NCBI GenBank assembly: GCA_963663845.2
Contig: OY760650.2
Location: 1,054,001-1,118,000 of the forward strand
From: Versatilivorator sp963663845
GTDB taxonomy: Bacteria; Acidobacteriota; Terriglobia; Versatilivoradales; Versatilivoraceae
Reading direction: 5' to 3'
Length of the DNA: 64,000 nucleotides
The notes beneath the pieces were generated by a model. The model was given only the letters and a program-made list of their open reading frames with translations. It was not told the DNA's origin and did no database searches. Positions within the stretch are counted from its first letter, which is position 1; every line of letters begins with the position of its first letter. Shown one piece after another: positions 34,878 to 43,059 of this stretch. The translations under genes and the position numbers were made by a program.

Positions 34878-35792
34878 TCAGAGGACGGAGCGGATTGCTT
34901 TTTCCAGAGTGGACTCGTCCTGATAGTTGACGAAGTGGTGGCGAATCAACCCCTCCTCGTCCACCAGAAACAGGCTGGGGAACAACTGGATTCCTCCATA
35001 GGCCTCCTGAACATCGGCGGTCAGATGGCCGACCGGGAAATTGATCTTGTGCCGGTCCAGATAGGCCGCGCGTTCCGCGTCCGGGTATCCCAGGTCCAGG
35101 ACCCGGTCGGCATTCAGACCGATGACGGTGAAGTTCCGCGGCCCGAACTGTTCCTGCAGGGAAACCAGGTGGGGAGTGATCTTGACGCAGGGGGGGCAGT
35201 GGGTAAACCAGAAGTAGACCAGGCGGGTTCCCGGCCTGGAATCGAGGCTGAGCTCGGCCCCGTCCAGAAGCCGGACGGTGAATCGAGGCGCCTGCTTCCC
35301 TTCCCAGCCGGCGATGGAACGCTCGATGACCTTGTTGAAGCGGGGGTCGGCCTTGATCCGTTCCAGGTCCACCGAGGCGATCTCACCGCTTTCCGGGTCT
35401 CTCTCGAAGAATCGGGGCACCCTTCGATCGTACTCCACGATCCGGAGAATCACCTCGACCTCGCCCGCGACCCGCAAGTTGAATTGCTCGGAGATTTGGC
35501 GAAGCAAAGGAGGTTCCTGGTGGACGGCATAGTATTGGGCGACGAAGTGAGGCACCTTGAAGAAGATGTTGTAGAGCCGGCTGAGGACCCTGCGCTCCTC
35601 GGGTTCGGTGAAGCGCTGGTGCAGCTCCGTAATCAGGACGGGCTTGCCCGGCTCGAGGTGGGTCTTCAGAAAGCCGATGATCCTCTCCTCGGCGGCTCGT
35701 TCCCTTTCTCGAACGTCGTCGGACGCCAGCGTTCCAGCCAGGAAAAACAGGCACAGGACCAAGGTCAACATCTGCTTCAATATATCGATCAT
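34878..35792 (-). CDS. Exported thioredoxin-like (TlpA/redoxin) protein
   Basis: The protein has 304 residues. After a signal peptide (MLTLVLCLFFLAGTLA), a long helical N-terminal part (about 30-165, many charged residues) precedes a thioredoxin fold with the redox motif THCPPC (YFWFTHCPPCVKI) and a cis-Pro segment (LFPSLFLVDEEG). TlpA-like proteins reduce disulfides or serve cytochrome maturation in the periplasm. The N-terminal helical domain is not one I recognise, and is longer than in simple TlpA proteins. It is divergent from the DUF309 gene (87 bp between). Confidence 0.85.
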   Translation of the reverse strand: MIDILKQMLTLVLCLFFLAGTLASDDVRERERAAEERIIGFLKTHLEPGKPVLITELHQRFTEPEERRVLSRLYNIFFKVPHFVAQYYAVHQEPPLLRQISEQFNLRVAGEVEVILRIVEYDRRVPRFFERDPESGEIASVDLERIKADPRFNKVIERSIAGWEGKQAPRFTVRLLDGAELSLDSRPGTRLVYFWFTHCPPCVKITPHLVSLQEQFGPRNFTVIGLNADRVLDLGYPDAERAAYLDRHKINFPVGHLTADVQEAYGGIQLFPSLFLVDEEGLIRHHFVNYQDESTLEKAIRSVL

Positions 35793-35879
35793 TTCAACCT
35801 CTTCTTCATCCCCTTGCGATACTCTCCATGATTATGCAACAACGGAAGGCGCACTGCCAGAGAGAGGAGGATTTCTCCA

Positions 35880-36263
35880 GTGGATTCGGGAATCAAGCCT
35901 CATCCAGCCGACTTCTATCGGGGACTGGACCTGTTCAACCGCCGTTTCTACTACGAATGCCACGACCTGTGGGAGGAGGTTTGGGCCGAGGCCAAGGGGA
36001 AGGAGAAGCTCTTCTACCAGGCTCTCATCATGTCGGCGGTGTCGCTCTACCACTACGGGAACGAGAATCTGGAAGGAGCCCTGAGCTGCCACCGCAAGGC
36101 AAGGGAGCGGTTCCGCCAACTCCCCGACCGCTTTCTGCGCCTCGACGTTTCACGATTTCTGGCCGAGATGGAGGCCTTCTACGGCGGCCTGTCGGTCGAG
36201 CATACCCGTTGGACCCGGGAACTGCGGGACAGACCGCGCCCTACCATACAATTGGATAGCTGA
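35880..36263 (+). CDS. DUF309 family protein
   Basis: A protein of 127 residues beginning with GTG at 35880 (AGAGAGGAGGATTTC upstream). The DUF309 signature FYRGLDLFNRRFYYECHDLWEEVW is clear, with the second helix segment KLFYQALIMSAVSLYHYGN. The family is small, helical and of unknown function, often found as a single gene in bacteria and archaea. The conserved residues YxCHxxxExxW may form a binding site. No operon partner is evident. Confidence 0.88.
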   Translation: MDSGIKPHPADFYRGLDLFNRRFYYECHDLWEEVWAEAKGKEKLFYQALIMSAVSLYHYGNENLEGALSCHRKARERFRQLPDRFLRLDVSRFLAEMEAFYGGLSVEHTRWTRELRDRPRPTIQLDS

Positions 36264-36290
36264 ATCGAGAAAACAGGGGGGGCTTCAGAA

Positions 36291-36453
36291 TAGTGGAGAG
36301 TGGAGAGTGGAGAGTGGAGAGTGGTCAGCCGAAGGTTCCGGGAACGGGCAAGCGCCTGATGACTTGACTGCGCCTATTGGAAGGACTGCGTCGAGACCGA
36401 CACGTTGCTTTGCGTGTCGATTAAATAGCTCTTCACTCTCCACTATATCACTG
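36291..36453. repeat. AGTGGAG 7-bp tandem repeat with distant inverted arm
   Basis: About five units of AGTGGAG run from 36292 to 36327. The sequence CACTCTCCACTATA at 36433-36446 is complementary to them. The stretch 36264-36580 holds this repeat and the 29-bp tandem repeat and no gene. Confidence 0.6.
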
Positions 36454-36469
36454 TCCTTCGTGGCCCTTC

Positions 36470-36556
36470 GTGGATATCTTTTTGGGGATGTTTCAAACGT
36501 GGATATCTTTTTGGGGATGTTTCAAACGTGGATATCTTTTTGGGGATGTTTCAAAC
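36470..36556. repeat. Three perfect 29-bp tandem copies
   Basis: The unit starts GTGGATATCTTTTTGGGGAT and ends GTTTCAAAC. Three identical copies cover 36470-36498, 36499-36527 and 36528-36556 without spacers. It lies 25 bp beyond the mqnE stop codon. The perfect identity suggests a recent expansion. Confidence 0.95.
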
Positions 36557-36580
36557 AGGGTAAGGCTTCAGCACCACCGC

Positions 36581-37666
36581 TCAGGCGGCGGCGACACGGT
36601 TGACCGGCCGGTAGAGCGTGTCTCGTTCAACCGGTTCCCGGCCGGCATCCCGGATGAGATGCTCGATTTCCGCGCGCGTCAGGCCGAGGGGAGTCTGGGC
36701 CCCGGCCATGTGAACGATCTTTTCTTCCACCACCGTTCCATCCAGGTCGTCGGCGCCGAAGTGAAGCCCGATTTGAGCGGTCTTGGCGCCGATCATGATC
36801 CAATAGGCCTTGATGTGGGGGAAATTGTCCAGCAGCAGCCGGCTGACCGCGATGGTTCGAAGGTCCAGCATGGCGGTAGGCGAGGGCAGGTGATCCAGTT
36901 GGGTGTTTGCCGGGTGGAAGGCCAGCGGAATGAAACATTGAAAGCCCTGTGTCTCGTCCTGCAACTCCCTCAACCGGATCAGGTGGTCGACTCGATCCTC
37001 CACGCTCTCCACGTGTCCGTAGAGCATGGTGGCGTTGGACTTCAATCCGCAGCGGTGCACCCTCCCGGCGATCTCCAGCCAGCGGTCGCCCGACACCTTG
37101 TGGTCGCAGATGAGGTTGCGGGGGCGCTCGGCGAAGATCTCGGCTCCTCCCCCGGGACAACTGTCCATTCCCGCCTCCCGAAGAGCCACGATGGTCTCAT
37201 CGATGGACAACTTGGCCCGGCGGGCCAGGAAATCGAGCTCGACCATGGTGAAGGCTTTCAGGTGAACCTTGGGGAAACGCTTCTTCAAGCCACCGAGCAG
37301 GTCGGTGTAGTAGGAGAAGGGGAGGTAGGGATGCAGGCCGCCCACGATATGAAACTCGGTCACGGACTCGCTGTACCCCATGGAGGCGTGATGATAGGCC
37401 TCCTCCAGCGACATGGTGTATCCGCCCTTGCCGGGTTTGCGGGCGAAGCCGCAGAACTTGCAGTCAACCACGCAGACGTTGGTGGGGTTCAAGTGGCGGT
37501 TGACGTTGAAATACCCGACGTTTCCGTTCCATTTTTCCCGGACCCGGTTGGCCAGAGCCCCCACGGTATGCAGGTCCGAAGTCCGATAGAGAGCGACTCC
37601 TTCTTCGAAGGACAGTCTCTCCCCTGAGAAAACCTTGTCGCTGATCCCTGCAAGCTCGGAGCCCAT
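36581..37666 (-). CDS. mqnE: Aminofutalosine synthase MqnE
   Basis: The protein has 361 residues, the normal MqnE length, starting at the ATG at 37666. The radical-SAM cluster motif is CVVDCKFC (CxxxCxxC) in NPTNVCVVDCKFCGFARK, followed by GGYTMSLEEAYHHA, the SAM-contact GGLHPYLPFSYY and SCPGGGAEIF. MqnE joins 3-enolpyruvyl-benzoate to S-adenosylmethionine in the futalosine pathway, so this organism makes menaquinone by that route. No other mqn genes are in the window, which fits the scattered distribution of the pathway in many phyla. Its 5' side faces the CACGAA-type repeat region. Confidence 0.94.
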   Translation of the reverse strand: MGSELAGISDKVFSGERLSFEEGVALYRTSDLHTVGALANRVREKWNGNVGYFNVNRHLNPTNVCVVDCKFCGFARKPGKGGYTMSLEEAYHHASMGYSESVTEFHIVGGLHPYLPFSYYTDLLGGLKKRFPKVHLKAFTMVELDFLARRAKLSIDETIVALREAGMDSCPGGGAEIFAERPRNLICDHKVSGDRWLEIAGRVHRCGLKSNATMLYGHVESVEDRVDHLIRLRELQDETQGFQCFIPLAFHPANTQLDHLPSPTAMLDLRTIAVSRLLLDNFPHIKAYWIMIGAKTAQIGLHFGADDLDGTVVEEKIVHMAGAQTPLGLTRAEIEHLIRDAGREPVERDTLYRPVNRVAAA

Positions 37667-37824
37667 CCGACGAGTACTCAACTGGGGACCCTCCCTTCCT
37701 GGACCTGATCCTTCCGACCAAGCCGGCCGAAGAGCATAATATCCGAGCCCCGCGAGTGCTGTCAAACAGCCCCAAGAGGCTCCATCGGCATGCACCCCGC
37801 CTGCCTGAAACAAAAGAAAAAAGA

Positions 37825-38238
37825 GTGATCCACGAAGACACACCAAGGGGTTGGAGAGGGCTCAATAGGGATTCGCCAAAGGTCGGGCAAGCAGAAAAGA
37901 AATCCACGAAGGGAAACGACGAACCACGAATGGACACGAATGAACACCAATGAACGGATTGATGAATTGTTGATTGGAGGGTGAAACCAATATTGAGGAG
38001 TTGATCTGTGAAGGACACGAAGTGCTACCCAAGTAACAAAGTCGCAGAAGCAACGGGGTGCCGCTTGTGGTGGAAGGAGGGCCATCAGTATTCGTGTCTA
38101 TTCGTGTCCATTCGTGGTTCGTCTTTGCTAACGATTGGCTGTTTTTCCCAGGAACCTTTTGGTCTTTCTTAGTGTCCCTTCGTCGTCCTTCGTGCGTCTT
38201 CGTGGATTTCTTTTTTGTCTTGGTGGCCCTTTGTGGAT
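37825..38238. repeat. Large CACGAA-type inverted repeat region
   Basis: The left part (37825-38022) contains CCACGAAGACACACC, then AACCACGAATGGACACGAAT, and GAAGGACACGAAG. The right part (38090-38238) carries reverse-complement words (TATTCGTGTC, ATTCGTGTCCATTCGTGG, CCTTCGTCGTCCTTCGTGCG). The two parts could pair over a long imperfect stem. No gene is seen between 37667 and 38343. Confidence 0.65.
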
Positions 38239-38343
38239 TGAGAGCTGACGTTTTCCGGCACGGCCCGGAGAGGCAGGTTAGTGTTGGAAAACCGGCGTCC
38301 GCCGGCCTATAATTACGGCTGATTCCAACTCCAGGGGAGCATC

Positions 38344-40953
38344 ATGCGAGGCTGTCTTCCGGTGCGAACGGTTCAATGTCTTGCAGTCCTGGCCGGACTG
38401 GGAATTCCTTCCCTGGCCTCCGCCGCCGATTCCACCGCCGAAGCGGCTCATGCCATCTTGCAGAAGCACTGCCTCTCCTGCCACGGAGCCGGCCAGATGT
38501 CGGGTCTGGACCTGAGGCAGAGAGAGACCCTGCTGAAAGGAGGCGGCCGCGGGCCGGCCGTCGTTGTCGGCGATGCCGCCCGGAGCCTGCTCTACCGTTC
38601 CGCCGCCCATCTGGGAGAACCCAGGATGCCGCCCGACAGCCGGCGGCCGCTGCCCCAGGGAGACCTGGCCATCCTGAAGGAATGGATCGAAGCGGGGGCG
38701 CCTTTCCCCGAAGCCGGCACTGCGTCCGGGGAACCCTCCTGGTGGTCATTGAAGCCGCCGCGCCGTCCCGCCGTACCGGAACTGGAAGAGGCCCCCTCCA
38801 ATCCCATTGACGCCTTCATCCTGGCCAAGCTGCGGGAGAAGGGACTCGAACCGGCTCCGGCGGCCGACAAGGCCACCCTTCTTCGCCGGGCCTACTTCGA
38901 TCTGCTGGGTCTGCCGCCCACTCCGGCTCAGGCGAATCGGTTCCTGCAGAATACCTCGCCCGACGCGTTCGAAGAGCTCATCGACGAGCTTCTGGCTTCC
39001 TCCCACTATGGCGAGCGCTGGGGGCGCCACTGGCTGGATGTCGTCCGCTACGCCGACAGCGCGGGATTCGAAGGCGATGTCTTCTATCCGAACGCCTGGC
39101 GCTACCGGGACTACGTGATCAAGTCCTTCAATGAAGACAAGCCCTACGACCGCTTCGTCCAGGAACAGATCGCGGGAGACGAACTGTTTCCCAACAACCT
39201 GGAGATGGAGGGCTTCTACGACATCGCCCCGGAAAAGCTGGAGCACATGGAAGCCAGGATCGGAACCACTCTCTACACCTTCGGACCGGAAATCCAGGAA
39301 TCCCACCTGGACTCGGAACGATTGCGCTACGAACGGCTCACCGACGCGGTCGACACCACCGCGGCGGCGTTCATGGGCCTGACCCTGGAGTGCTCGCGCT
39401 GCCACGACCACAAGTTCGATCCCTTCACCCAGAAGGATTACTTTCAGTTGCAGGCCGTCTTCGCCGCCAGTTCCCGCAAGACCATCCCCGTGGTCAGCAG
39501 CCTGTCCACGGGTCATCGCCGCGAAGACTACCACCGCATGATCGCCCTGGCAGAAGCCAGAGCTTCCTACCAGAGGTTCGAAAAGCAGGTCAAGGACCGG
39601 GTCATCGAAATCAAGAAGAAGGAATACTCACCCGAGGTGGTGCGCGCCTACGAGGTGCCCATGAAGGAGCGTACCGCCCGGGAGCTGGAGTTGGCCGCAC
39701 CCCTGGCCCAGTTCTACACGGAGATGAACATCGAGGATCATCTCACCGATGGGGAGAAGACCCGCCATCGAAACCACATGCAAAGGCTGGCCAGGGCCGT
39801 GCTCGATGTCCCTCTCAAGGATGCTTCGCACCATGTGAAATACGACGGGTTCTTCGACGTGCCCTCAGCCACGGTTCTGGGACACCTCCAGCCCGAGCTG
39901 GTTCCCGACACCTACCTGTTGAACCGCGGCGAGCTGTCTTTGAAAAGAGAGATCGTCGAGCCGGGGTTGCCGGCGGCGCTGCGCGATGACAGTGTTCCCG
40001 ACCGGCTGTCCATGGGGCCTCACGGACCCCGCTACCGCAAACACTTCGCGCTCTGGCTGACCCGCCCCACCCATCCCCTTACGGCGCGGGTCATGGTCAA
40101 CCGCATCTGGCAGGGCCATTTCGGGCAGGGCCTGGTCCGCACCTCCAACGACTTCGGACGCCAGGGCGACCGGCCCTCCCACCCCGAACTGCTGGACTGG
40201 CTGGCCACCGAGTTCGTCGATCGGGGATGGAGCGTCAAGTCGATGCACCGCCTGATCATGCTCTCCGACGCCTACCGGCGCGACAGTCGCTTCACCACCG
40301 GTGCTCACCGGCAGCAGGACCCCGACAATCGCCTCCTGTGGCGCATGAACCGCCGCCGCCTGGAAGGGGAGGCGGTGTGGGATTCGCTGCATGCGGTGGC
40401 CGGCAATCTGAACCCGACCATGGGGGGACGGCCTGCCATTCCCCCGCTTTCCAAGGTCGAAATGAGTTCCCTGCGCATCAAGCCCTGGTGGGCCGTTTCG
40501 GAAGACCCCGCGGCCGGCAGGCGGCGCGGCCTCTACATCCTGGCCCGGCGCAACTTCACCTTCCCAATGTTCGACAAGTTCGACGTGCCCAACTCCTCGG
40601 TGAGCTGCGCCGGAAGGGAAGTGACCACGGTCGCCCCCCAGGCGCTCTGGTCCCTGAACAACGACGCCTCCTTCAGGCAGGCCCGAGTGCTGGCCGACCG
40701 GCTGATTCGCGAAGCCGGCGCCAGTCCCGCCGACCAGGTGGACCTGGCCTGGCGGCTGGTGCTGGCCCGGTTGCCGTCGGCCGAGGAAAGGCAGGAGGCG
40801 ATGACGCTCTTGTCAAGACTGACTTCAAGCAACGGAAGTCAGGCACCCCATCCCGCCGGCGAAGGCGACGAAACGAAGACCCGGCACAGTGACGCCTTGA
40901 CCCAGCTTTGCTTGACCATGTTCAACTTGAGCGAGTTCTTCTACATCGATTGA
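38344..40953 (+). CDS. PSCyt1-DUF1549-DUF1553 exported cytochrome-like protein
   Basis: The protein has 869 residues. GGGGAGC precedes the ATG. A signal peptide (to ASAAD) is followed by a PSCyt1 domain with one haem motif CLSCH and a MPPD loop that could hold the haem's axial Met. DUF1549 (about 135-340, NPIDAFILAKLREKGLEP, YGERWGRHWLDVVRYADS) and DUF1553 (about 570-840, THPLTARVMVNRIWQGHFG, CAGREVTTVAPQALWSLNN) complete the architecture. A CSRCHDHKF motif inside DUF1549 may bind a second haem. The family is periplasmic or exported and of unproven activity. It heads a four-gene operon with short gaps (53, 48 and 43 bp). Confidence 0.92.
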   Translation: MRGCLPVRTVQCLAVLAGLGIPSLASAADSTAEAAHAILQKHCLSCHGAGQMSGLDLRQRETLLKGGGRGPAVVVGDAARSLLYRSAAHLGEPRMPPDSRRPLPQGDLAILKEWIEAGAPFPEAGTASGEPSWWSLKPPRRPAVPELEEAPSNPIDAFILAKLREKGLEPAPAADKATLLRRAYFDLLGLPPTPAQANRFLQNTSPDAFEELIDELLASSHYGERWGRHWLDVVRYADSAGFEGDVFYPNAWRYRDYVIKSFNEDKPYDRFVQEQIAGDELFPNNLEMEGFYDIAPEKLEHMEARIGTTLYTFGPEIQESHLDSERLRYERLTDAVDTTAAAFMGLTLECSRCHDHKFDPFTQKDYFQLQAVFAASSRKTIPVVSSLSTGHRREDYHRMIALAEARASYQRFEKQVKDRVIEIKKKEYSPEVVRAYEVPMKERTARELELAAPLAQFYTEMNIEDHLTDGEKTRHRNHMQRLARAVLDVPLKDASHHVKYDGFFDVPSATVLGHLQPELVPDTYLLNRGELSLKREIVEPGLPAALRDDSVPDRLSMGPHGPRYRKHFALWLTRPTHPLTARVMVNRIWQGHFGQGLVRTSNDFGRQGDRPSHPELLDWLATEFVDRGWSVKSMHRLIMLSDAYRRDSRFTTGAHRQQDPDNRLLWRMNRRRLEGEAVWDSLHAVAGNLNPTMGGRPAIPPLSKVEMSSLRIKPWWAVSEDPAAGRRRGLYILARRNFTFPMFDKFDVPNSSVSCAGREVTTVAPQALWSLNNDASFRQARVLADRLIREAGASPADQVDLAWRLVLARLPSAEERQEAMTLLSRLTSSNGSQAPHPAGEGDETKTRHSDALTQLCLTMFNLSEFFYID

Positions 40954-41006
40954 CGCCGGGGCGGACCCGAAACTCGACCCGGTTCTCCTCAGTTCGGGAG
41001 GCAAAC

Positions 41007-42461
41007 ATGAATCCCTATTCCTGCAACCGCCGCGCCCCCGCCAGCTCCCGGCGTGAATTCCTGACCCGTTCCGGGCTGGGATTCGGAGGACTGGCCCTCA
41101 ACTGCATGCTGCAGGCGGAGTCGGCGAGAGCCGATGCTCCGGCCGCCGAGGCCTACAATCCCCTGGCCGTCAAGCCGCCCCACTTCGAGGCCAAGGCCAG
41201 GAGCGTCATCTTCATCTTTCTGCAAGGTGGCCCCAGCCAGCTTGAAACCTTCGATCCCAAGCCCGAGTTGCAGAAATATGACGGCCAGTACCTTCCTCCC
41301 AGTTACTTGAAAAAGGGCATCGGCCTGGCCCAGATCAAGGCGGATGAATCCAAGCTGATGGGGACGCGCCGTGTTTTCAGGAAGCACGGCCAGTCCGGGC
41401 TGGAAATCTCCGACCTGTTTCCGAAGCTCTCGGAATTCGCCGACGACCTTGCGGTCATCCGCTCCTGCCACCACGAGTCCTTCATCCACGGTCCCGCCAT
41501 CACCATCATCCACACGGGGTCCCTGCTGATGGGACAACCCAGCATGGGGGCCTGGGTGCTCTACGGCCTGGGGAGCGAAACCGACAACCTGCCCGCCTAC
41601 ATGGTGATGGCCGACGACTACATGCGCAACAGCAAGTCGGTGATCGGATCGGGTTTCCTGCCGGCCGTCTACCAGGGAACCGTGCTTTCCACTCAGGGAG
41701 CGGCCCTGGAGAATCTGCAGCCTCCCGGCATGGTCACTCAGGACAACCAACAGGCCATCCTGAGCCAGTTGAAGCAATGGAACCGGCGGCACCTGGCCGA
41801 CCGCCCGGACGACAGCAGCCTGGCGGCCCGGATCAAGAATTACGAACTGGCATTCCGCATGCAGATGGCCGGTCCCGAATTGATCGACCTGAGCGGGGAG
41901 CCCGAGCACGTCAACAAGTTGTACGGCCTGGACACCAAGGAGACCGCCAACTTCGGACGGATGTGCCTGCTGTCACGCAGGATGGTCGAGCGCGGGGTTC
42001 GCTTTGTGCACCTCTACAACAGCGACTGGGACGGGCACGGAGAGTGCGACAAGAACCACCGTGAAAATGCCATCAAGACGGATGGCCCGGTAGCCGGTCT
42101 ACTGGCCGACCTGAAACAACGGGGCATGCTGGATAGCACTTTGGTGGTTCTCGCCGGAGAGTTCGGCCGCACCCCCATCATGCAGGGCAAGGAGGGACGG
42201 GACCACAGCCCCTACGGCTTCTCGGTGGTCATGGCCGGGGGAGGCATCAAGGGAGGCAAGGCCATCGGGGCCACCGATGAGCTGGGCTTCTACGCCGCCG
42301 AAGACAAGGTCCATGTCCACGACATGCATGCCACCATGCTCGAACTGCTGGGACTGGACCACCGCAAGCTGAACGTCAAGGTTTCCGGGCTGGAAAAACG
42401 CCTGACCGGCGTCGGAGAGGACGGGGACCACAGCGTGGCCAAACGGCTGCTGGCCGGATAG
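41007..42461 (+). CDS. DUF1501 protein with Tat signal
   Basis: The protein has 484 residues; GGGAGGC precedes the ATG at 41007. The N-terminus carries a twin-arginine signal (SSRREFLTRSGLGFGGLAL), so the protein is exported folded. The body has the alkaline-phosphatase/sulfatase-like fold of DUF1501: FIFLQGGPSQLETFDPKP, CHHESFIHGPA and GEFGRTPIMQGKEGRDHSP, with Asp/His residues that look like metal ligands. DUF1501 genes nearly always accompany DUF1549/DUF1553 genes, as on both sides here. A metal-dependent hydrolase acting on an outside substrate is plausible, but the reaction is unknown. Confidence 0.92.
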   Translation: MNPYSCNRRAPASSRREFLTRSGLGFGGLALNCMLQAESARADAPAAEAYNPLAVKPPHFEAKARSVIFIFLQGGPSQLETFDPKPELQKYDGQYLPPSYLKKGIGLAQIKADESKLMGTRRVFRKHGQSGLEISDLFPKLSEFADDLAVIRSCHHESFIHGPAITIIHTGSLLMGQPSMGAWVLYGLGSETDNLPAYMVMADDYMRNSKSVIGSGFLPAVYQGTVLSTQGAALENLQPPGMVTQDNQQAILSQLKQWNRRHLADRPDDSSLAARIKNYELAFRMQMAGPELIDLSGEPEHVNKLYGLDTKETANFGRMCLLSRRMVERGVRFVHLYNSDWDGHGECDKNHRENAIKTDGPVAGLLADLKQRGMLDSTLVVLAGEFGRTPIMQGKEGRDHSPYGFSVVMAGGGIKGGKAIGATDELGFYAAEDKVHVHDMHATMLELLGLDHRKLNVKVSGLEKRLTGVGEDGDHSVAKRLLAG

Positions 42462-42509
42462 CCGGCTCGGGACAGCAGGCCGGCAGCGGCTTGCACGAAG
42501 GCGACTTCA

Positions 42510-43016
42510 ATGCGTTTCCCCCCAATTTTTTCGCTCCTGCTCTTCCCGGCTGTGCTCTTGGCAGCCGACGAGGCGTCCCCTTTCTACGAGGGGAGGATGA
42601 GAATCCCGGCGGCCCTCGCCACAGCCGAAGGAATCCGCCTGCCGGCCGGCCGCTATCACCTGGAAGTCAAGGGGGAGGCTCCGGCCCGCACGTTGATCTT
42701 CTCCTTGAACGGGACGGCCAAGGCCACGGTCAGGGAGTCGGCCGGACAGGACCCGGCCCTGGATTCCGCCGAGGCGCCGTTGGTGGGCACACACCTGCTC
42801 CGTTCCACGGCGGTCAAGCTGGCTCCTGCCAAGGAGCGTCAGCACAGCAAGACGGGTCTGGCCCGCTATCAGGAGGAAAAGCATCTCTGGGACGGAACCA
42901 TGAGGGTGTACCTGTCCCCGAAAGACGGCGTTGTCTACTTCGTTTTTCAGGAGCGGCGGAAAAAGCGGCACTGGAGCCGCTCCAACTTCAGGTTGCAGCG
43001 GACACCTTCCCCCTGA
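42510..43016 (+). CDS. Small exported protein of unknown function
   Basis: The protein has 168 residues. A signal peptide (MRFPPIFSLLLFPAVLLAAD) is clear; the rest appears beta-rich (GRYHLEVKGEAPARTLIFSLNG, DGVVYFVFQERRKKRHWSRS). I do not recognise the family. It lies between a DUF1501 gene and a second DUF1549/DUF1553 gene with 48 and 43 bp gaps on the same strand, so it is probably co-transcribed with them and secreted to the same place. No cysteine or metal-binding motif is present. Confidence 0.75.
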   Translation: MRFPPIFSLLLFPAVLLAADEASPFYEGRMRIPAALATAEGIRLPAGRYHLEVKGEAPARTLIFSLNGTAKATVRESAGQDPALDSAEAPLVGTHLLRSTAVKLAPAKERQHSKTGLARYQEEKHLWDGTMRVYLSPKDGVVYFVFQERRKKRHWSRSNFRLQRTPSP

Positions 43017-43059
43017 AATCGACCTGAAATCCCCTTTCCGAACCCAGGGAGCGCCCAGG

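Noticed and set aside
36470..36556. Three 29-bp repeats as a CRISPR array
   Set aside because: The copies are directly joined with no spacers, and no cas gene is near.
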